DNA of 64,000 nucleotides from Collinsella sp. (GCA_019419455.1 DXZW01000013.1:39934-103933); one strand, 5' to 3'. Shown: positions 17,606 to 26,150, counted from the stretch's first letter. A program made the numbers and translations. The notes: generated by a model from the letters alone, not told the origin.

Positions 17606-18868
17606 ATGGCAGAGAAACTCATTCCACTGGAGGACGCACAGTCGATTGTCCTGTCGCACGTTGCTCCGACCGATCTCGTCGAGATTCCCGTGTGGCAGGC
17701 GGCTGGTTTTCCCTTGGCCGAGGACGCGGTGGCCGATATCGATATCTCGCCGTTTGCCAACAGCGCTATGGACGGATATGCCGTGCGCTCGGCGGACTTG
17801 GTGCAGGCATCTGGCGAGGCGCCGGTGACGCTCGACGTTATCGGACACGAGGCCGCGGGCCATGTGTTTGAGGGCGCAATCGGTGCGGGCGAGGCGGTCC
17901 GCATCATGACAGGCGCGCCGGTGCCCGAGGGTGCCGATGCCGTGGTGAAGTACGAGATCGTCGATGTGCTCGACGGTGACGGCAACGAGGGCTCGCACGT
18001 TCGCTTTTCGGCGCCGGCCAAGGTAGGGGAGAACGTTCGCTCTGCTGCCGAGGAGGCCCATGCCGGCGATGTTGTGATGCACGCCGGCGAGGTCGTGGCT
18101 CCGGCGGGCGCGGGTCTGCTGGCGAGCGCCGGATACGCGAGCGTGAAGGTGCACGCTGCCCCGCGTGTGGGCATCATCTCGCTGGGCACGGAACTGGTCG
18201 CACCGAGTAAGGTACCGGCGCGTGGTCAGATTCGCGATTCCAACTCCTCGGCGCTGATGGCCGAGGCACTCGATGCCGGCGCCGAGCCCGTGTTCTACGG
18301 CATCGCGCCCGATGATGAGCAGGCGATTGCCGAGCTGGTACATCGCGCCACGCGAGAGTGCGATTTTGTCATTACGAGCGGTGGCGCCTCGGCGGGCGAT
18401 TACGACTATGTGACGGCGCTCGTCCGGCGCGAGGGCGAGGTGCTGTTTGACCGCATCTCGATGCGTCCGGGCAAGGCCATCACGTTTGGCTTGCTCGGGG
18501 GTAAGCCCTACCTGGGGCTTTCGGGCAACCCGGCCGCGGCGTATGTGGGCTTTGAGATGCTTGCCCGTCCGGCGATTCGCAAGATGCGCGGTTTTCCCGA
18601 GGTTGCGCGTCCCGTGCAGCAGGCGACGCTCACGCACGGCGTGAAAAAGCGACAGCATCGCCGCTTCTTCGATCGCGCCACGGTTTTGCGCGACCCCGAG
18701 ACCGGTGAGTTGTTGGTGACCGAGGCTAAGACACAGAATTCGGCGCTGCTTGGAACTATGCAGCGTGCGAACTGCCTGTTGCGTATTGACGAAGGACCGT
18801 GCGAGCTCAAGGCGGGAGATGCCGTGGACGTTGTTCGCGTCGACCTGCCCGAGGGCGCCGTGTTGTAG
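17606..18868 (+). CDS. moeA: molybdopterin molybdenumtransferase
   Basis: Inserts molybdenum into adenylylated molybdopterin, the last core step of Mo-cofactor synthesis. The 420-residue protein has the MoeA signatures NSAMDGYAV near the N-terminus, RIMTGAPVPEGADAVV, the MPT-binding TSGGASAGDYDYV and GLSGNPAAAYVGFE. The ATG at 17606 sits 5 bases after AAGAGG. It is followed 10 bases later by the mog/moaB-type gene, forming an operon, with the molybdate ABC transporter further downstream. The Mo enzymes that need this cofactor are FdhF, the oxidoreductase at 51 kb and the hydroxylase at 61 kb. Confidence 0.93.
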   Translation: MAEKLIPLEDAQSIVLSHVAPTDLVEIPVWQAAGFPLAEDAVADIDISPFANSAMDGYAVRSADLVQASGEAPVTLDVIGHEAAGHVFEGAIGAGEAVRIMTGAPVPEGADAVVKYEIVDVLDGDGNEGSHVRFSAPAKVGENVRSAAEEAHAGDVVMHAGEVVAPAGAGLLASAGYASVKVHAAPRVGIISLGTELVAPSKVPARGQIRDSNSSALMAEALDAGAEPVFYGIAPDDEQAIAELVHRATRECDFVITSGGASAGDYDYVTALVRREGEVLFDRISMRPGKAITFGLLGGKPYLGLSGNPAAAYVGFEMLARPAIRKMRGFPEVARPVQQATLTHGVKKRQHRRFFDRATVLRDPETGELLVTEAKTQNSALLGTMQRANCLLRIDEGPCELKAGDAVDVVRVDLPEGAVL

Positions 18869-18878
18869 GGGGAATGCT

Positions 18879-19358
18879 ATGGAGCTGAAGATATCGATCG
18901 TGACGTGCTCGGACACACGCGATCTTTTGCAGGATGAGGCCGGAGCCGCACTCGGGGAACTTATCGAGGCACAGGGCTGGACGGTCGCCTCACATGTGGT
19001 CGTGCGCGACGACGTCAGCGAGATCGGTGATGCCATTGTGGAAGCCGCCGATGAGTGCCACGCCAATGTCGTGCTCACCTGCGGCGGCACGGGGCTTTCG
19101 ATGCGCGATGTAACGCCCGAGGCGACGCGTTCCGTCTGCGACCGCGATGTGCCGGGTATTGCCGAGGCAATTCGTGCCTACTCCATGACCAAGACGCGCC
19201 GCGCCATGCTCTCGCGCGCTATTTGCATGCAACGAGGTCATACACTTGTCGTAAACTTTCCCGGTTCTACGAAGGCCGCCCGCGAAAGCTGGGAGGCCAT
19301 AGCAGACCAGCTGGAGCATGCGGCTCAGATGACGGCGGGCGGCGGACATACCAACTAA
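18879..19358 (+). CDS. molybdopterin adenylyltransferase-like protein (MogA/MoaB family)
   Basis: A 159-residue protein of the MogA/MoaB fold that adenylylates molybdopterin before MoeA inserts molybdenum. The motifs TCSDTRD, the MPT-binding TCGGTGLSMRDVTPEAT and NFPGSTKAARE are visible. The length is that of a stand-alone Mog/MoaB, not a fused MoaCB. It starts 10 bases after moeA and is evidently co-transcribed; a terminator-like hairpin follows. Whether it is best called mogA or moaB cannot be decided by eye. Confidence 0.88.
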   Translation: MELKISIVTCSDTRDLLQDEAGAALGELIEAQGWTVASHVVVRDDVSEIGDAIVEAADECHANVVLTCGGTGLSMRDVTPEATRSVCDRDVPGIAEAIRAYSMTKTRRAMLSRAICMQRGHTLVVNFPGSTKAARESWEAIADQLEHAAQMTAGGGHTN

Positions 19359-19371
19359 GCGGTTTACCTGC

Positions 19372-19407
19372 GGCGGGGCGACCTGAACGGCTGCTCCGCC
19401 TTTGTTT
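19372..19407 (+). terminator. terminator after the moeA operon
   Basis: GGCGGGGC pairs with GCTCCGCC (one G-T) across a 13-base loop and is followed by TTTGTTTT, just after the mog/moaB stop. Confidence 0.65.
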
Positions 19408-19452
19408 TCCGCCGAATCGACGCCGAGGTGCACGGTAACTTGAAACTATATT

Positions 19453-19505
19453 CTCTGACGAGAATAATATCTCACTATCATTATTCGCGCAGAAGTATAA
19501 TCTGA
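19453..19505 (+). promoter_or_regulatory. modA upstream region: inverted repeat and -10 box
   Basis: A perfect TATAAT at 19496-19501 is a good -10 box for modABC. Just upstream, GAATAAT and ATTATTC form an inverted repeat around 19460-19486 that would overlap the -35 area. This is a natural place for a molybdate-responsive repressor such as ModE, though the sequence is not the enterobacterial ModE box. Confidence 0.45.
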
Positions 19506-19561
19506 TTGCAGATTAAAGCCCGCGGCGGGGTGCCCGGGCATAGCGTTCGAAAGGGTTGAAC

Positions 19562-20434
19562 ATGTTCGATATGGTTTCTCGACGCGGATTCGTTTCGCTT
19601 TCTGCTGTCGCCGCTGCCGGCCTTGGTCTTGCCGGCTGTTCGGGCAGCAAGACGTCCGAGCCGGCCGGATCCGATGCCGGTTCTGCTAAGGCATCTTCCA
19701 AGAAAGCTGTCGAGCTGCAGGTCTTTGCCGCCAACTCGCTCGAGAAGGCCCTGCCCGAGGTTCAGGAGCTCTACACCGAGCAGACCGGCACCACCTTTGC
19801 CGACACGCAGTTTAAGGCGTCTGGCGACCTTGTCGAGCAGATGCGCGCCGGTGCCGCCGTCGACGTGCTCATCACGGCTTCCAAGGGCACCATGGACGAC
19901 GCCGAGGCCGCCGAGCTCGTCGACGCCGACACGCGTGAGGACATGTTCGTCAACGACCTTGTGATCATTCGCGCCGAGGGCTCCGATACCAAGGTCGAGG
20001 CCATCGCCGGCGTCGCGAATCTGGACGGCAAGATCGCCATCGGCGACGCCAAGACCGTTCCCGCCGGAAAGTACGCCAACCAGGCTCTGGCCTCCGTGGG
20101 CCTCTACACCGGCACCGAGGGCGACGACGGTGAGTATGCTCCCGAGATTGCCGACAAGGTCGCACTGGCCGATAAAGTTGGTACCGCCGCCGCCTATGTG
20201 TCCACAGGCGACTGCGTGGCTGGATTTGTCTACAGCTCCGATATCTTCCGCTACGACGGCATCGAGGAGGCCTTCGTGTGTCCCGAGGACTCGCACAAGC
20301 CCATCGTGTATCCGGGCGCTGTCGCCGAGAGCTCCGAGCATGCCGACGAAGCCAAGGCGTTCATCGACTTCTGTCTGACCAACAAGAAGGCTCAGAAGAT
20401 TTGGGCTAAGTACGGCTTTGAGCTTTCCGCGTAG
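19562..20434 (+). CDS. modA: molybdate ABC transporter substrate-binding lipoprotein
   Basis: Extracytoplasmic molybdate-binding protein that delivers the oxyanion to ModBC. The 290-residue product starts with a twin-arginine lipoprotein signal: SRRGFV at residues 6-11, a short hydrophobic stretch, then LAGC with the lipidated cysteine at residue 26. A serine/alanine/lysine-rich linker precedes the binding domain, which carries the ModA-type opening VFAANSLEKALPEVQELY and DVLITASKGTM. The ATG at 19562 follows GAAAGGG; an in-frame TTG 6 bases upstream is less well spaced. It is first in modABC, with a -10 box upstream. Tungstate binding is equally possible. Confidence 0.93.
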   Translation: MFDMVSRRGFVSLSAVAAAGLGLAGCSGSKTSEPAGSDAGSAKASSKKAVELQVFAANSLEKALPEVQELYTEQTGTTFADTQFKASGDLVEQMRAGAAVDVLITASKGTMDDAEAAELVDADTREDMFVNDLVIIRAEGSDTKVEAIAGVANLDGKIAIGDAKTVPAGKYANQALASVGLYTGTEGDDGEYAPEIADKVALADKVGTAAAYVSTGDCVAGFVYSSDIFRYDGIEEAFVCPEDSHKPIVYPGAVAESSEHADEAKAFIDFCLTNKKAQKIWAKYGFELSA

Positions 20435-20502
20435 TGCGGCTTGGCGCGATAATTCCATCGTTTTGTGGTTCACTCCGTCCTCGTATTCGCTTGGAGCTTT
20501 TC

Positions 20503-21945
20503 GTGCTTAATAGATTCCGCATGCTTGTCGACTGTGCTTTGATCTTCGCGCTTTGCTGGGTGCCGGGGTTTGCGTTTGCTGGGGACACTGAGGACGGGGC
20601 CCAGGTTGCTGCGACCGCTCATGGGCTTTCCTATGGGATCGAGGGTTTTGAGCGGTTGGCCAAGGGGACCGCCCGTACCATGGAGGGCCAGCCTGAAGGC
20701 TACCGGTTTCCCGTTGACGAGGACGTGGACCTTGTAGTGGCGCCTGCTGCCGATCGCGTTGTGGTGTGGATATCGCCCAAGGCGGTCGAGAAGTATGGAT
20801 TGGATCCGCAGGACAACGAGTGCGTATCGGGTCTCAAGGCCCTCGTCTGTAAGCTCGACGGCGCAAACTGCATGGGGGGTGCGCAGTTAGGGGACGTGGA
20901 TCTTCCTTGGTATGTCACGGCGGAAACAACGTTTGATGCCGGTGGGTATACCTATGGCTTTGACGAGCGCGGTGCGGATGGGGACCGCTATGTGGTGATT
21001 GCATCAGCCTCGGGTGATGCCAAGGGCGGCGCGCGTTGGCTTGATAGCGCTCAAATGGTAGAAGCATCGTCTGTCGTGTTGCGGAATGAGCAGGGGCCCT
21101 TGATCTCACTGGCCTCCTTTTTAGGCGACATCGACTATCGACCGTTTTGGGTGTCCATAAAAACGAGCGGCCTTGCCCTGTTGATCTCCTTTGCGCTGGG
21201 CCTGTTCGCCGCGTGGAAGACTATGGGTACCTCGAGTCGCATCAAGGGTCTGCTCGACTCGGTCTTTACCATCCCTATGGTGCTGCCGCCCACGGTCTGC
21301 GGCTTTCTGCTCCTCATGCTGTTTGGCCGCTCGACCGGGGTGGGCCAGTGGCTCATCGCGCACGGCGTCTCGATTGTCTTTACGTGGCCGGCGGCGGTGG
21401 TCTCTGCCGTGGTGGTGTCGTTCCCGCTCGTCTACCGTACGGCACTCGGTGCCTTTGAGAGCCTCGACACGCAGATGCTCGATGCGGCGCGCACGCTTGG
21501 CTGGTCCGAGCGTCGCATCTTTACCAAGCTTATGATGCCGCTTGGCTGGCCCTCGATTGCCGCCGGCACGGTGCTCGCCTTTGCCCGCGCGATGGGTGAG
21601 TTCGGCTGCACCCTGTTCTTTGCGGGCAACTACGCCGGTATTACGCAGACCATCCCCATCGCCATCTACTTTGAGTGGATGGGCGGCAATACGTCGGTGG
21701 CCCTCTTTTGGGTCGTGGTCGTAATAGCGTTCAGCTTCCTAGTCATCCTGTTCATCAACATGTACACCGCTCATTCGCAAAAGTATAGCGAGCGTGGTCT
21801 CTCCCGTGCGGAGCGCAAACAGGCCAAAGATCTCGCCGGACAGGGCGATTCGCTCGACCCGGCGGGCGGCGATGCCTTGCGTATCGATCGCGAGGCGCTG
21901 GCCGAGCTCATGCGCGATGATACGGCGCCGCAGGGAGGTCGATAG
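20503..21945 (+). CDS. modB: molybdate ABC transporter permease with extra N-terminal ectodomain
   Basis: Membrane subunit of the molybdate importer. The C-terminal half (about residues 205-430) is a standard ModB: several helices, FTIPMVLPPTVCGF, and the cytoplasmic loop DAARTLGWSERRIFTKLMMP followed by AGTVLAFARAMGEFG, which docks on ModC. Unusually, about 200 residues precede it: a signal-peptide-like segment (LVDCALIFALCWVPGFAFA) then a hydrophilic domain presumably outside the membrane. A GTG at 20503 after TTGGAG is preferred because it starts the signal directly; an in-frame GTG overlapping the modA stop (20434) is the alternative. A hydrophilic C-terminal tail of about 50 residues follows the last helix. 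Confidence 0.9.
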   Translation: MLNRFRMLVDCALIFALCWVPGFAFAGDTEDGAQVAATAHGLSYGIEGFERLAKGTARTMEGQPEGYRFPVDEDVDLVVAPAADRVVVWISPKAVEKYGLDPQDNECVSGLKALVCKLDGANCMGGAQLGDVDLPWYVTAETTFDAGGYTYGFDERGADGDRYVVIASASGDAKGGARWLDSAQMVEASSVVLRNEQGPLISLASFLGDIDYRPFWVSIKTSGLALLISFALGLFAAWKTMGTSSRIKGLLDSVFTIPMVLPPTVCGFLLLMLFGRSTGVGQWLIAHGVSIVFTWPAAVVSAVVVSFPLVYRTALGAFESLDTQMLDAARTLGWSERRIFTKLMMPLGWPSIAAGTVLAFARAMGEFGCTLFFAGNYAGITQTIPIAIYFEWMGGNTSVALFWVVVVIAFSFLVILFINMYTAHSQKYSERGLSRAERKQAKDLAGQGDSLDPAGGDALRIDREALAELMRDDTAPQGGR

Positions 21946-21948
21946 GCC

Positions 21949-23019
21949 ATGTCGCTCGTTCTGGATATCAAAAAGCACTACCCCGGGTTTATGCTCGACA
22001 TGCAGCTTGAGGCCGGCGAGGAGCGTGTGGCGCTGCTGGGTGCCTCGGGTTGCGGCAAGAGTTGCACGCTGCGCTGCATTGCCGGTGTGGAGACGCCCGA
22101 CGAGGGCAAGATCGTCGTCAACGGCGTGACCTTTTTTGACTCGGCGGCGGGCATCAACCTGTCGCCCCAGGAGCGAAAATGCGCTCTGCTGTTCCAAAAC
22201 TATCAGCTGTTTCCCAACATGACGGTGGCCGATAACGTATGTGCCGGTGTAAAGGATGCGGGAGACGCCGCAGCGCGAAAAAAACTTGCCGAGCGCTATC
22301 TGGGCATTTTCGGCCTGGCCGATTTTGCCGACCGCTACCCCGCGCGACTCTCGGGCGGTCAGCAGCAACGTGTGGCGCTTGCGCGTATGGTGGCGGCGCA
22401 TCCGGGCATCTTTATGTTCGACGAGCCCATGAGCGCGCTCGATTCCTATCTTAAGAGCGCGCTCGAGCAGAACATGCTCGACCTGTTCGATGTGTGCAAC
22501 CGCACCGTCCTCTACGTGAGCCACGACATCGACGAAGCGTGCCGCCTGTGCCAGCGTATCTGCGTGATGCACGACGGGCATGTTGAGGAGATCGGCTCCG
22601 TCGAGGACGTGGTCCGCCGCCCGCAGACGCTGGCGGCGCTTCGCCTGACGGGCTGCAAGAACACAAGCCGGGCGCGCAAGATCGGCGACGAAGAAGTTGA
22701 GGCCCTCGACTGGGGCATGAGCTTTAACGTGGGTCGCGAGGTTTCCGATAATGTGGCGTACCTGGGCATTCGCGCAAGCTACTTCCATGTTGACAATCGC
22801 GCGGAGCGGGGTCGCAACAGTTACGACTTGCATGTGGCCCGTGTGAGCGATTCGCGCTTTGAGCGGCTGGTGTTGCTGGACGTGCCGCGCGTCGATGCGC
22901 CCACGCGTCTGCAGTGGAAGGTCAACAAAGTGGGCGTGCCTGTCGACGAGCTGCCGCAAGCAGGCGAGAACCTGCGCATGCACTTCGATGCGAGTAGGAT
23001 CTATTTGGTTTGTCGATAG
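21949..23019 (+). CDS. modC: molybdate ABC transporter ATPase
   Basis: ATP-binding subunit driving molybdate import. The 356-residue protein has Walker A GASGCGKSC (residues 31-39), Q-loop LLFQNYQLFPNM, signature LSGGQQQRVALARM, Walker B FMFDEPMSALD and the switch histidine in YVSHDIDEA. The last third is a regulatory region weakly like the ModC C-terminal MOP/TOBE domain. It starts 3 bases after the modB stop, so translation is coupled. The next gene is 430 bases away. In ModC proteins the C-terminal domain can bind molybdate for trans-inhibition; whether this one does is unknown. Confidence 0.92.
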   Translation: MSLVLDIKKHYPGFMLDMQLEAGEERVALLGASGCGKSCTLRCIAGVETPDEGKIVVNGVTFFDSAAGINLSPQERKCALLFQNYQLFPNMTVADNVCAGVKDAGDAAARKKLAERYLGIFGLADFADRYPARLSGGQQQRVALARMVAAHPGIFMFDEPMSALDSYLKSALEQNMLDLFDVCNRTVLYVSHDIDEACRLCQRICVMHDGHVEEIGSVEDVVRRPQTLAALRLTGCKNTSRARKIGDEEVEALDWGMSFNVGREVSDNVAYLGIRASYFHVDNRAERGRNSYDLHVARVSDSRFERLVLLDVPRVDAPTRLQWKVNKVGVPVDELPQAGENLRMHFDASRIYLVCR

Positions 23020-23448
23020 CGCCGGGTAATGCCGTCGGGGATATAGGCCTCGGCGGCTTTGTCTTGCCGTTCGCCGAATGAAGGATGACAAACTCTTATC
23101 AATAAAGATAATAATTTATTAAACTACGGCACGCGACGCTGTCGTACGAATGTCAACGGTGTTCGCATGGTCGACGACCGTTGATATAGTTGACCTCAAC
23201 TTGTAAAGGAGGGTGCGCACATGCCGCAGACGACATACATTCGCCGCGTTGCCGCGCGCGCCCTGTATATGGCTCGGAGTCGCATATGAGCAGGTATGTT
23301 CACGGCTCCGGGAGAGACGACGTACAACTAAATAATCGACCGCAAAGCAGGTTCCCTAAAATTCCGGGTTTGAGCACGGCCGGGCAATCGCCGCTCGTCG
23401 TGCATCGATACCGCTGTTATCCGTTTTTGGTTCGAGAGGGGAACCGTT
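23020..23448. other. modC - dehydratase intergenic region with short leader frames
   Basis: Weak hairpin remnants follow modC, then an AT-rich stretch (23080-23125). At 23221-23289 lies a 22-codon frame with a very strong AAAGGAGGG site, listed separately. Its stop overlaps (ATGA) an ATG that opens a 56-codon frame ending at 23456, overlapping the next gene start. No known riboswitch was recognised. Confidence 0.4.
23221..23289 (+). CDS. possible 22-residue leader peptide
   Basis: ATG 7 bases after AAAGGAGGG, the strongest ribosome-binding site in the neighbourhood, encodes MPQTTYIRRVAARALYMARS plus two residues and stops. The product is basic with no runs of one amino acid, so a classical attenuation leader is not obvious. 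It is followed by an ATGA overlap into a 56-codon frame reaching the dehydratase start, which would allow translational coupling. It may be a leader peptide or a truncated remnant. Confidence 0.35.
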   Translation: MPQTTYIRRVAARALYMARSRI

Positions 23449-24732
23449 ATGGCTGAAGAATTCGATTTCCATCCGATGTGGGAGAGCCTCGGCATGAATC
23501 TTGCCGACCACGACATGCTGCTGGGCGCCGTGGGCCAGATGTACGGCGATATGTTCCTTACGCAGAACAATCGCCCCAAGTCCACGTCCTACCTGGACTT
23601 TGTGGCCACCAACATTCACAGCGGCCGTATTAAGGAGATGCTCGACAAGAAGGAGGCCGGCGAGGCCACCAAGATCGTCGGTTCGTTCTGCGTGTACGTG
23701 CCCGAGGAGATCGTACTTGCCTGTGACGGCATCCCCGTGGGCCTGTGCTCGGGTGCCGATTGGGCAACCGATAAGGTCGAGGAGCACCTGCCGCGCAACA
23801 CCTGTCCGCTTATCAAGAGCTTTGCCGGCTTTAAGCTGGGCGAGGTCTGCCCCTACATCGAGTCGAGCGACCTGGTGGTGGGTGAGAACACCTGCGACGG
23901 CAAGAAAAAGGCCTACGAGTTCTTTGCCACGCAAAAGAACATGTACGTCATGGATATTCCCAACGTACACGACGAGTCGACGCTCGTGACCTGGAAGGCC
24001 GAGGTCAAGAAGCTCGCCGCCAAGATCGAGGAAGAGTGCGGCGTCAAGATTACGCCCGAGCGTCTGAAGGCCGCCATCCACGCCGTCAATGAGAAGCGTC
24101 GCGCCCTGCAGCGCCTTGCAGCCACGCGCGCTGCCGACCCGGCGCCCATCAGCGGTCTCGATAGCCTGCTGACCGTTCAGGCCGCCTTTATGGACGACAC
24201 GCCGCGTCTGACCGGAGCCATCAACGATATGGCGGCTGAGTGCGAGCAGCGTGTCGCGGCCGGCGAGGGCGTGGCGCCCAAGGGGACCAAGCGCATCCTG
24301 TACACCGGTACGCCCATGGCCGTGCCCAACTGGAAGCTGTTCAACCTCATCGAGAAGGCCGGCGGTGTTGTGGTAGGCGAGGAGTCCTGCACGGGCTCGC
24401 GCTACTACAAGGACCTGGTCGACGAGTCCGGCGAGACGGTTGACGAGATGCTCGACGCCATCGCCGAGCGCTACTTTAAGATCAACTGCGCCGTCTTTAC
24501 GCCCAACGATCAGCGTATGAAGGACATTGTCCAGATGGCCAAGGACCTGCATGCCGACGGCATCGTCGACGTGGCTCTGCAGTTCTGCACGCTCTACGAG
24601 ATGGAGTCGTTTGCCGTGGAGAAGGCCGCCGAGGAGGCCGGCATTCCGTTTATGCACATCACGACCGACTACGCCGGCGAGGATGCAGGCCAACTGCAAA
24701 CCAGGATAGAGGCTTTCTTGGAAACCATTTAG
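23449..24732 (+). CDS. 2-hydroxyacyl-CoA dehydratase / double-cubane-cluster family protein, paralogue 1
   Basis: A 427-residue iron-sulfur protein of the HgdB/FldB/BcrC family, which includes 2-hydroxyacyl-CoA dehydratases, benzoyl-CoA reductase subunits and double-cubane-cluster proteins. Likely cluster cysteines are in VGSFCVYVPEE, RNTCPLIKS, EVCPYIES and ENTCDGKKKAYE, with GEESCTGSRYY in the C-terminal half. These enzymes need one-electron activation by an ATP-hydrolysing activase, encoded two genes downstream. No CoA-transferase or dehydrogenase of an amino-acid fermentation pathway is nearby, which favours a double-cubane-type reductase over a fermentative dehydratase; this is inference. 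The second paralogue follows after a structured repeat. Confidence 0.85.
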   Translation: MAEEFDFHPMWESLGMNLADHDMLLGAVGQMYGDMFLTQNNRPKSTSYLDFVATNIHSGRIKEMLDKKEAGEATKIVGSFCVYVPEEIVLACDGIPVGLCSGADWATDKVEEHLPRNTCPLIKSFAGFKLGEVCPYIESSDLVVGENTCDGKKKAYEFFATQKNMYVMDIPNVHDESTLVTWKAEVKKLAAKIEEECGVKITPERLKAAIHAVNEKRRALQRLAATRAADPAPISGLDSLLTVQAAFMDDTPRLTGAINDMAAECEQRVAAGEGVAPKGTKRILYTGTPMAVPNWKLFNLIEKAGGVVVGEESCTGSRYYKDLVDESGETVDEMLDAIAERYFKINCAVFTPNDQRMKDIVQMAKDLHADGIVDVALQFCTLYEMESFAVEKAAEEAGIPFMHITTDYAGEDAGQLQTRIEAFLETI

Positions 24733-24747
24733 GGCTATCCGTCTCGG

Positions 24748-24849
24748 CGGCTTCCCCGGGCACCCGATCTTGCCGTTCAAACCGTCGCTTACGTACCAAA
24801 GTACGCGGCGCTTCTCTTTCACGGCAACCTCGGGCACCTGGGAAAGCCG
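24748..24849. repeat. structured intergenic repeat, family A, copy 3
   Basis: Fills the gap between the two dehydratase paralogues. The outer helix is 24748-24760 with 24837-24849. Then come CCCGA/TCGGG, TTGCCGT/ACGGCAA, an internal loop with TCAAACCGTCG on the 5' side and CTTCTCTTTC on the 3' side, and a tip helix around CGTAC CAAA GTACG. It shares the loop bases with copies 1 and 2 and most of the tip with copy 4. Confidence 0.7.
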
Positions 24850-24886
24850 TTTCCTTGGTCGGTTAAAAGGTTTGTTAAGGAGTTGT

Positions 24887-26050
24887 ATGTCGGAAAATAT
24901 TGAGCAGCCGTTGCCGTCCACGTTTGAGGAGTTCAACGAGCAACGCAAGGCGGCGTTTATTCGCGTCAAGGATTACAAACAGGCCGGCAATCGCCTGGTC
25001 GGCTTTTTGTGCAGTTATACGCCGCTCGAGATCATCGATGCCGCGGGCGCTGCAAGTGTGGCTCTGTGTGGTACGTCCGACGAGGTGATTCCTGAGGCCG
25101 AGAAGGTGCTGCCGGCAAATCTGTGTCCGCTCATCAAATCGACGTACGGCTTTGCCTACTCGCAAAAATGCCCGTTTACGTACTTTAGCGACATGATCAT
25201 CGGTGAGACCACCTGCGACGGCAAGAAGAAGATGTACGAGCTGCTCAACGAGCTCAAGCGCACGCACATTCTGCATCTTCCGCAGGGTCGCGATCGCGCC
25301 TACGAGCGTGAAGGCTGGTACGAGGAGTGTCGTCTGCTCAAGGAGGAGCTCGAGAACTTCTACGGCATCACGATTACCGACGACGACCTGCGCGCTGCCG
25401 TCCGTCGTCGCAACCGCTTGCGTGCGGCCCAGCTTGACATGTTTGCGCTGCAGGCCAACCAGCCGGCGGCCATGAGCGGCGTCGACCTGATGAGCACCAT
25501 GTTTGCCGGCACGTTCAGCTTTGATATCGAGGCCTATACGCAGCAGCTTGAGCAAAAGGTCGCCAAGCTGCGTGAGACCTACGAGGCTGGAGAGCGCCCG
25601 GTCGCGGCAGACGCCAAGCGCATCCTGATCACCGGCTGCCCGGTGGGCGGCGTGATCAACAAGATCGGTCGCACCATCGAGTCCAACGGCGGTGTGGTCG
25701 TGTGCATGGACGACTGTTCGGGCGAGCGCACGGCGGCCATGATGATCGACCCGGACGCGCCCGATATCCTGCGCGCCATCGCCGACCGCTACCTGGATAT
25801 CAACTGCTCGGTCATTACGCCTAACGACGGCCGCATGGAGAACACGCTGACCATGTGCGAGAAGTACCATGTCGATGGCGTGGTAGAGAGCGTGCTACAG
25901 GCCTGCCACACCTTCAACGTTGAGAGCGCGCGCATGCAGGAGGCCGTCGAGGGTGCGGGTATTCCGTATATGAAGATCGAGACCGACTACAGCAACGGTG
26001 ACATGGGCCAGATCGAGACGCGCATCGCCGCCTTCATCGAAACCCTCTAG
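24887..26050 (+). CDS. 2-hydroxyacyl-CoA dehydratase / double-cubane-cluster family protein, paralogue 2
   Basis: A 387-residue paralogue of the preceding gene with the same cysteine framework: VGFLCSYTPLEI, ANLCPLIKS, QKCPFTYFS, ETTCDGKKKMYELL and, later, MDDCSGERTAAMM in place of the CTGSR motif of paralogue 1. Two related subunits followed by one activase is the layout of HgdAB-HgdC-type systems. The ATG at 24887 follows TAAGGAG; the preceding 117 bases in frame belong to the intergenic hairpin and are not coding. Its role, either as partner subunit or as an independent enzyme, and its substrate are unknown. Confidence 0.85.
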   Translation: MSENIEQPLPSTFEEFNEQRKAAFIRVKDYKQAGNRLVGFLCSYTPLEIIDAAGAASVALCGTSDEVIPEAEKVLPANLCPLIKSTYGFAYSQKCPFTYFSDMIIGETTCDGKKKMYELLNELKRTHILHLPQGRDRAYEREGWYEECRLLKEELENFYGITITDDDLRAAVRRRNRLRAAQLDMFALQANQPAAMSGVDLMSTMFAGTFSFDIEAYTQQLEQKVAKLRETYEAGERPVAADAKRILITGCPVGGVINKIGRTIESNGGVVVCMDDCSGERTAAMMIDPDAPDILRAIADRYLDINCSVITPNDGRMENTLTMCEKYHVDGVVESVLQACHTFNVESARMQEAVEGAGIPYMKIETDYSNGDMGQIETRIAAFIETL

Positions 26051-26150
26051 CTTCCTCAGGCACCGGATCTTGCTCCTCAAACCGTCGCTTGCGTACCCAA
26101 AGTACGCTGCGCTCCTCTTTCGGGGCAATCTCCGGCACCTGAGAAACCTA
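26048..26150. repeat. structured intergenic repeat, family A, copy 4
   Basis: Lies between paralogue 2 and the activase gene. CTCAGG/CCTGAG forms the outer helix, CCGGA/TCCGG the next, and TTGCTCC/GGGGCAA the third, where copy 3 has TTGCCGT/ACGGCAA. The loop strands TCAAACCGTCG and CTCCTCTTTC and the tip GCGTAC/GTACGC match copy 3. Its stems differ from copy 3 yet stay paired. Confidence 0.7.

Noticed and set aside
19359..19561. Molybdenum-cofactor riboswitch upstream of modA
   Set aside because: The region gives a simple terminator and an AT-rich inverted repeat; the Moco RNA core could not be fitted.
23220..23448. Glycine riboswitch near CTCCGGGAGAGAC
   Set aside because: Only the GGAGAG-like word matches; the partner conserved segment and stems are absent.
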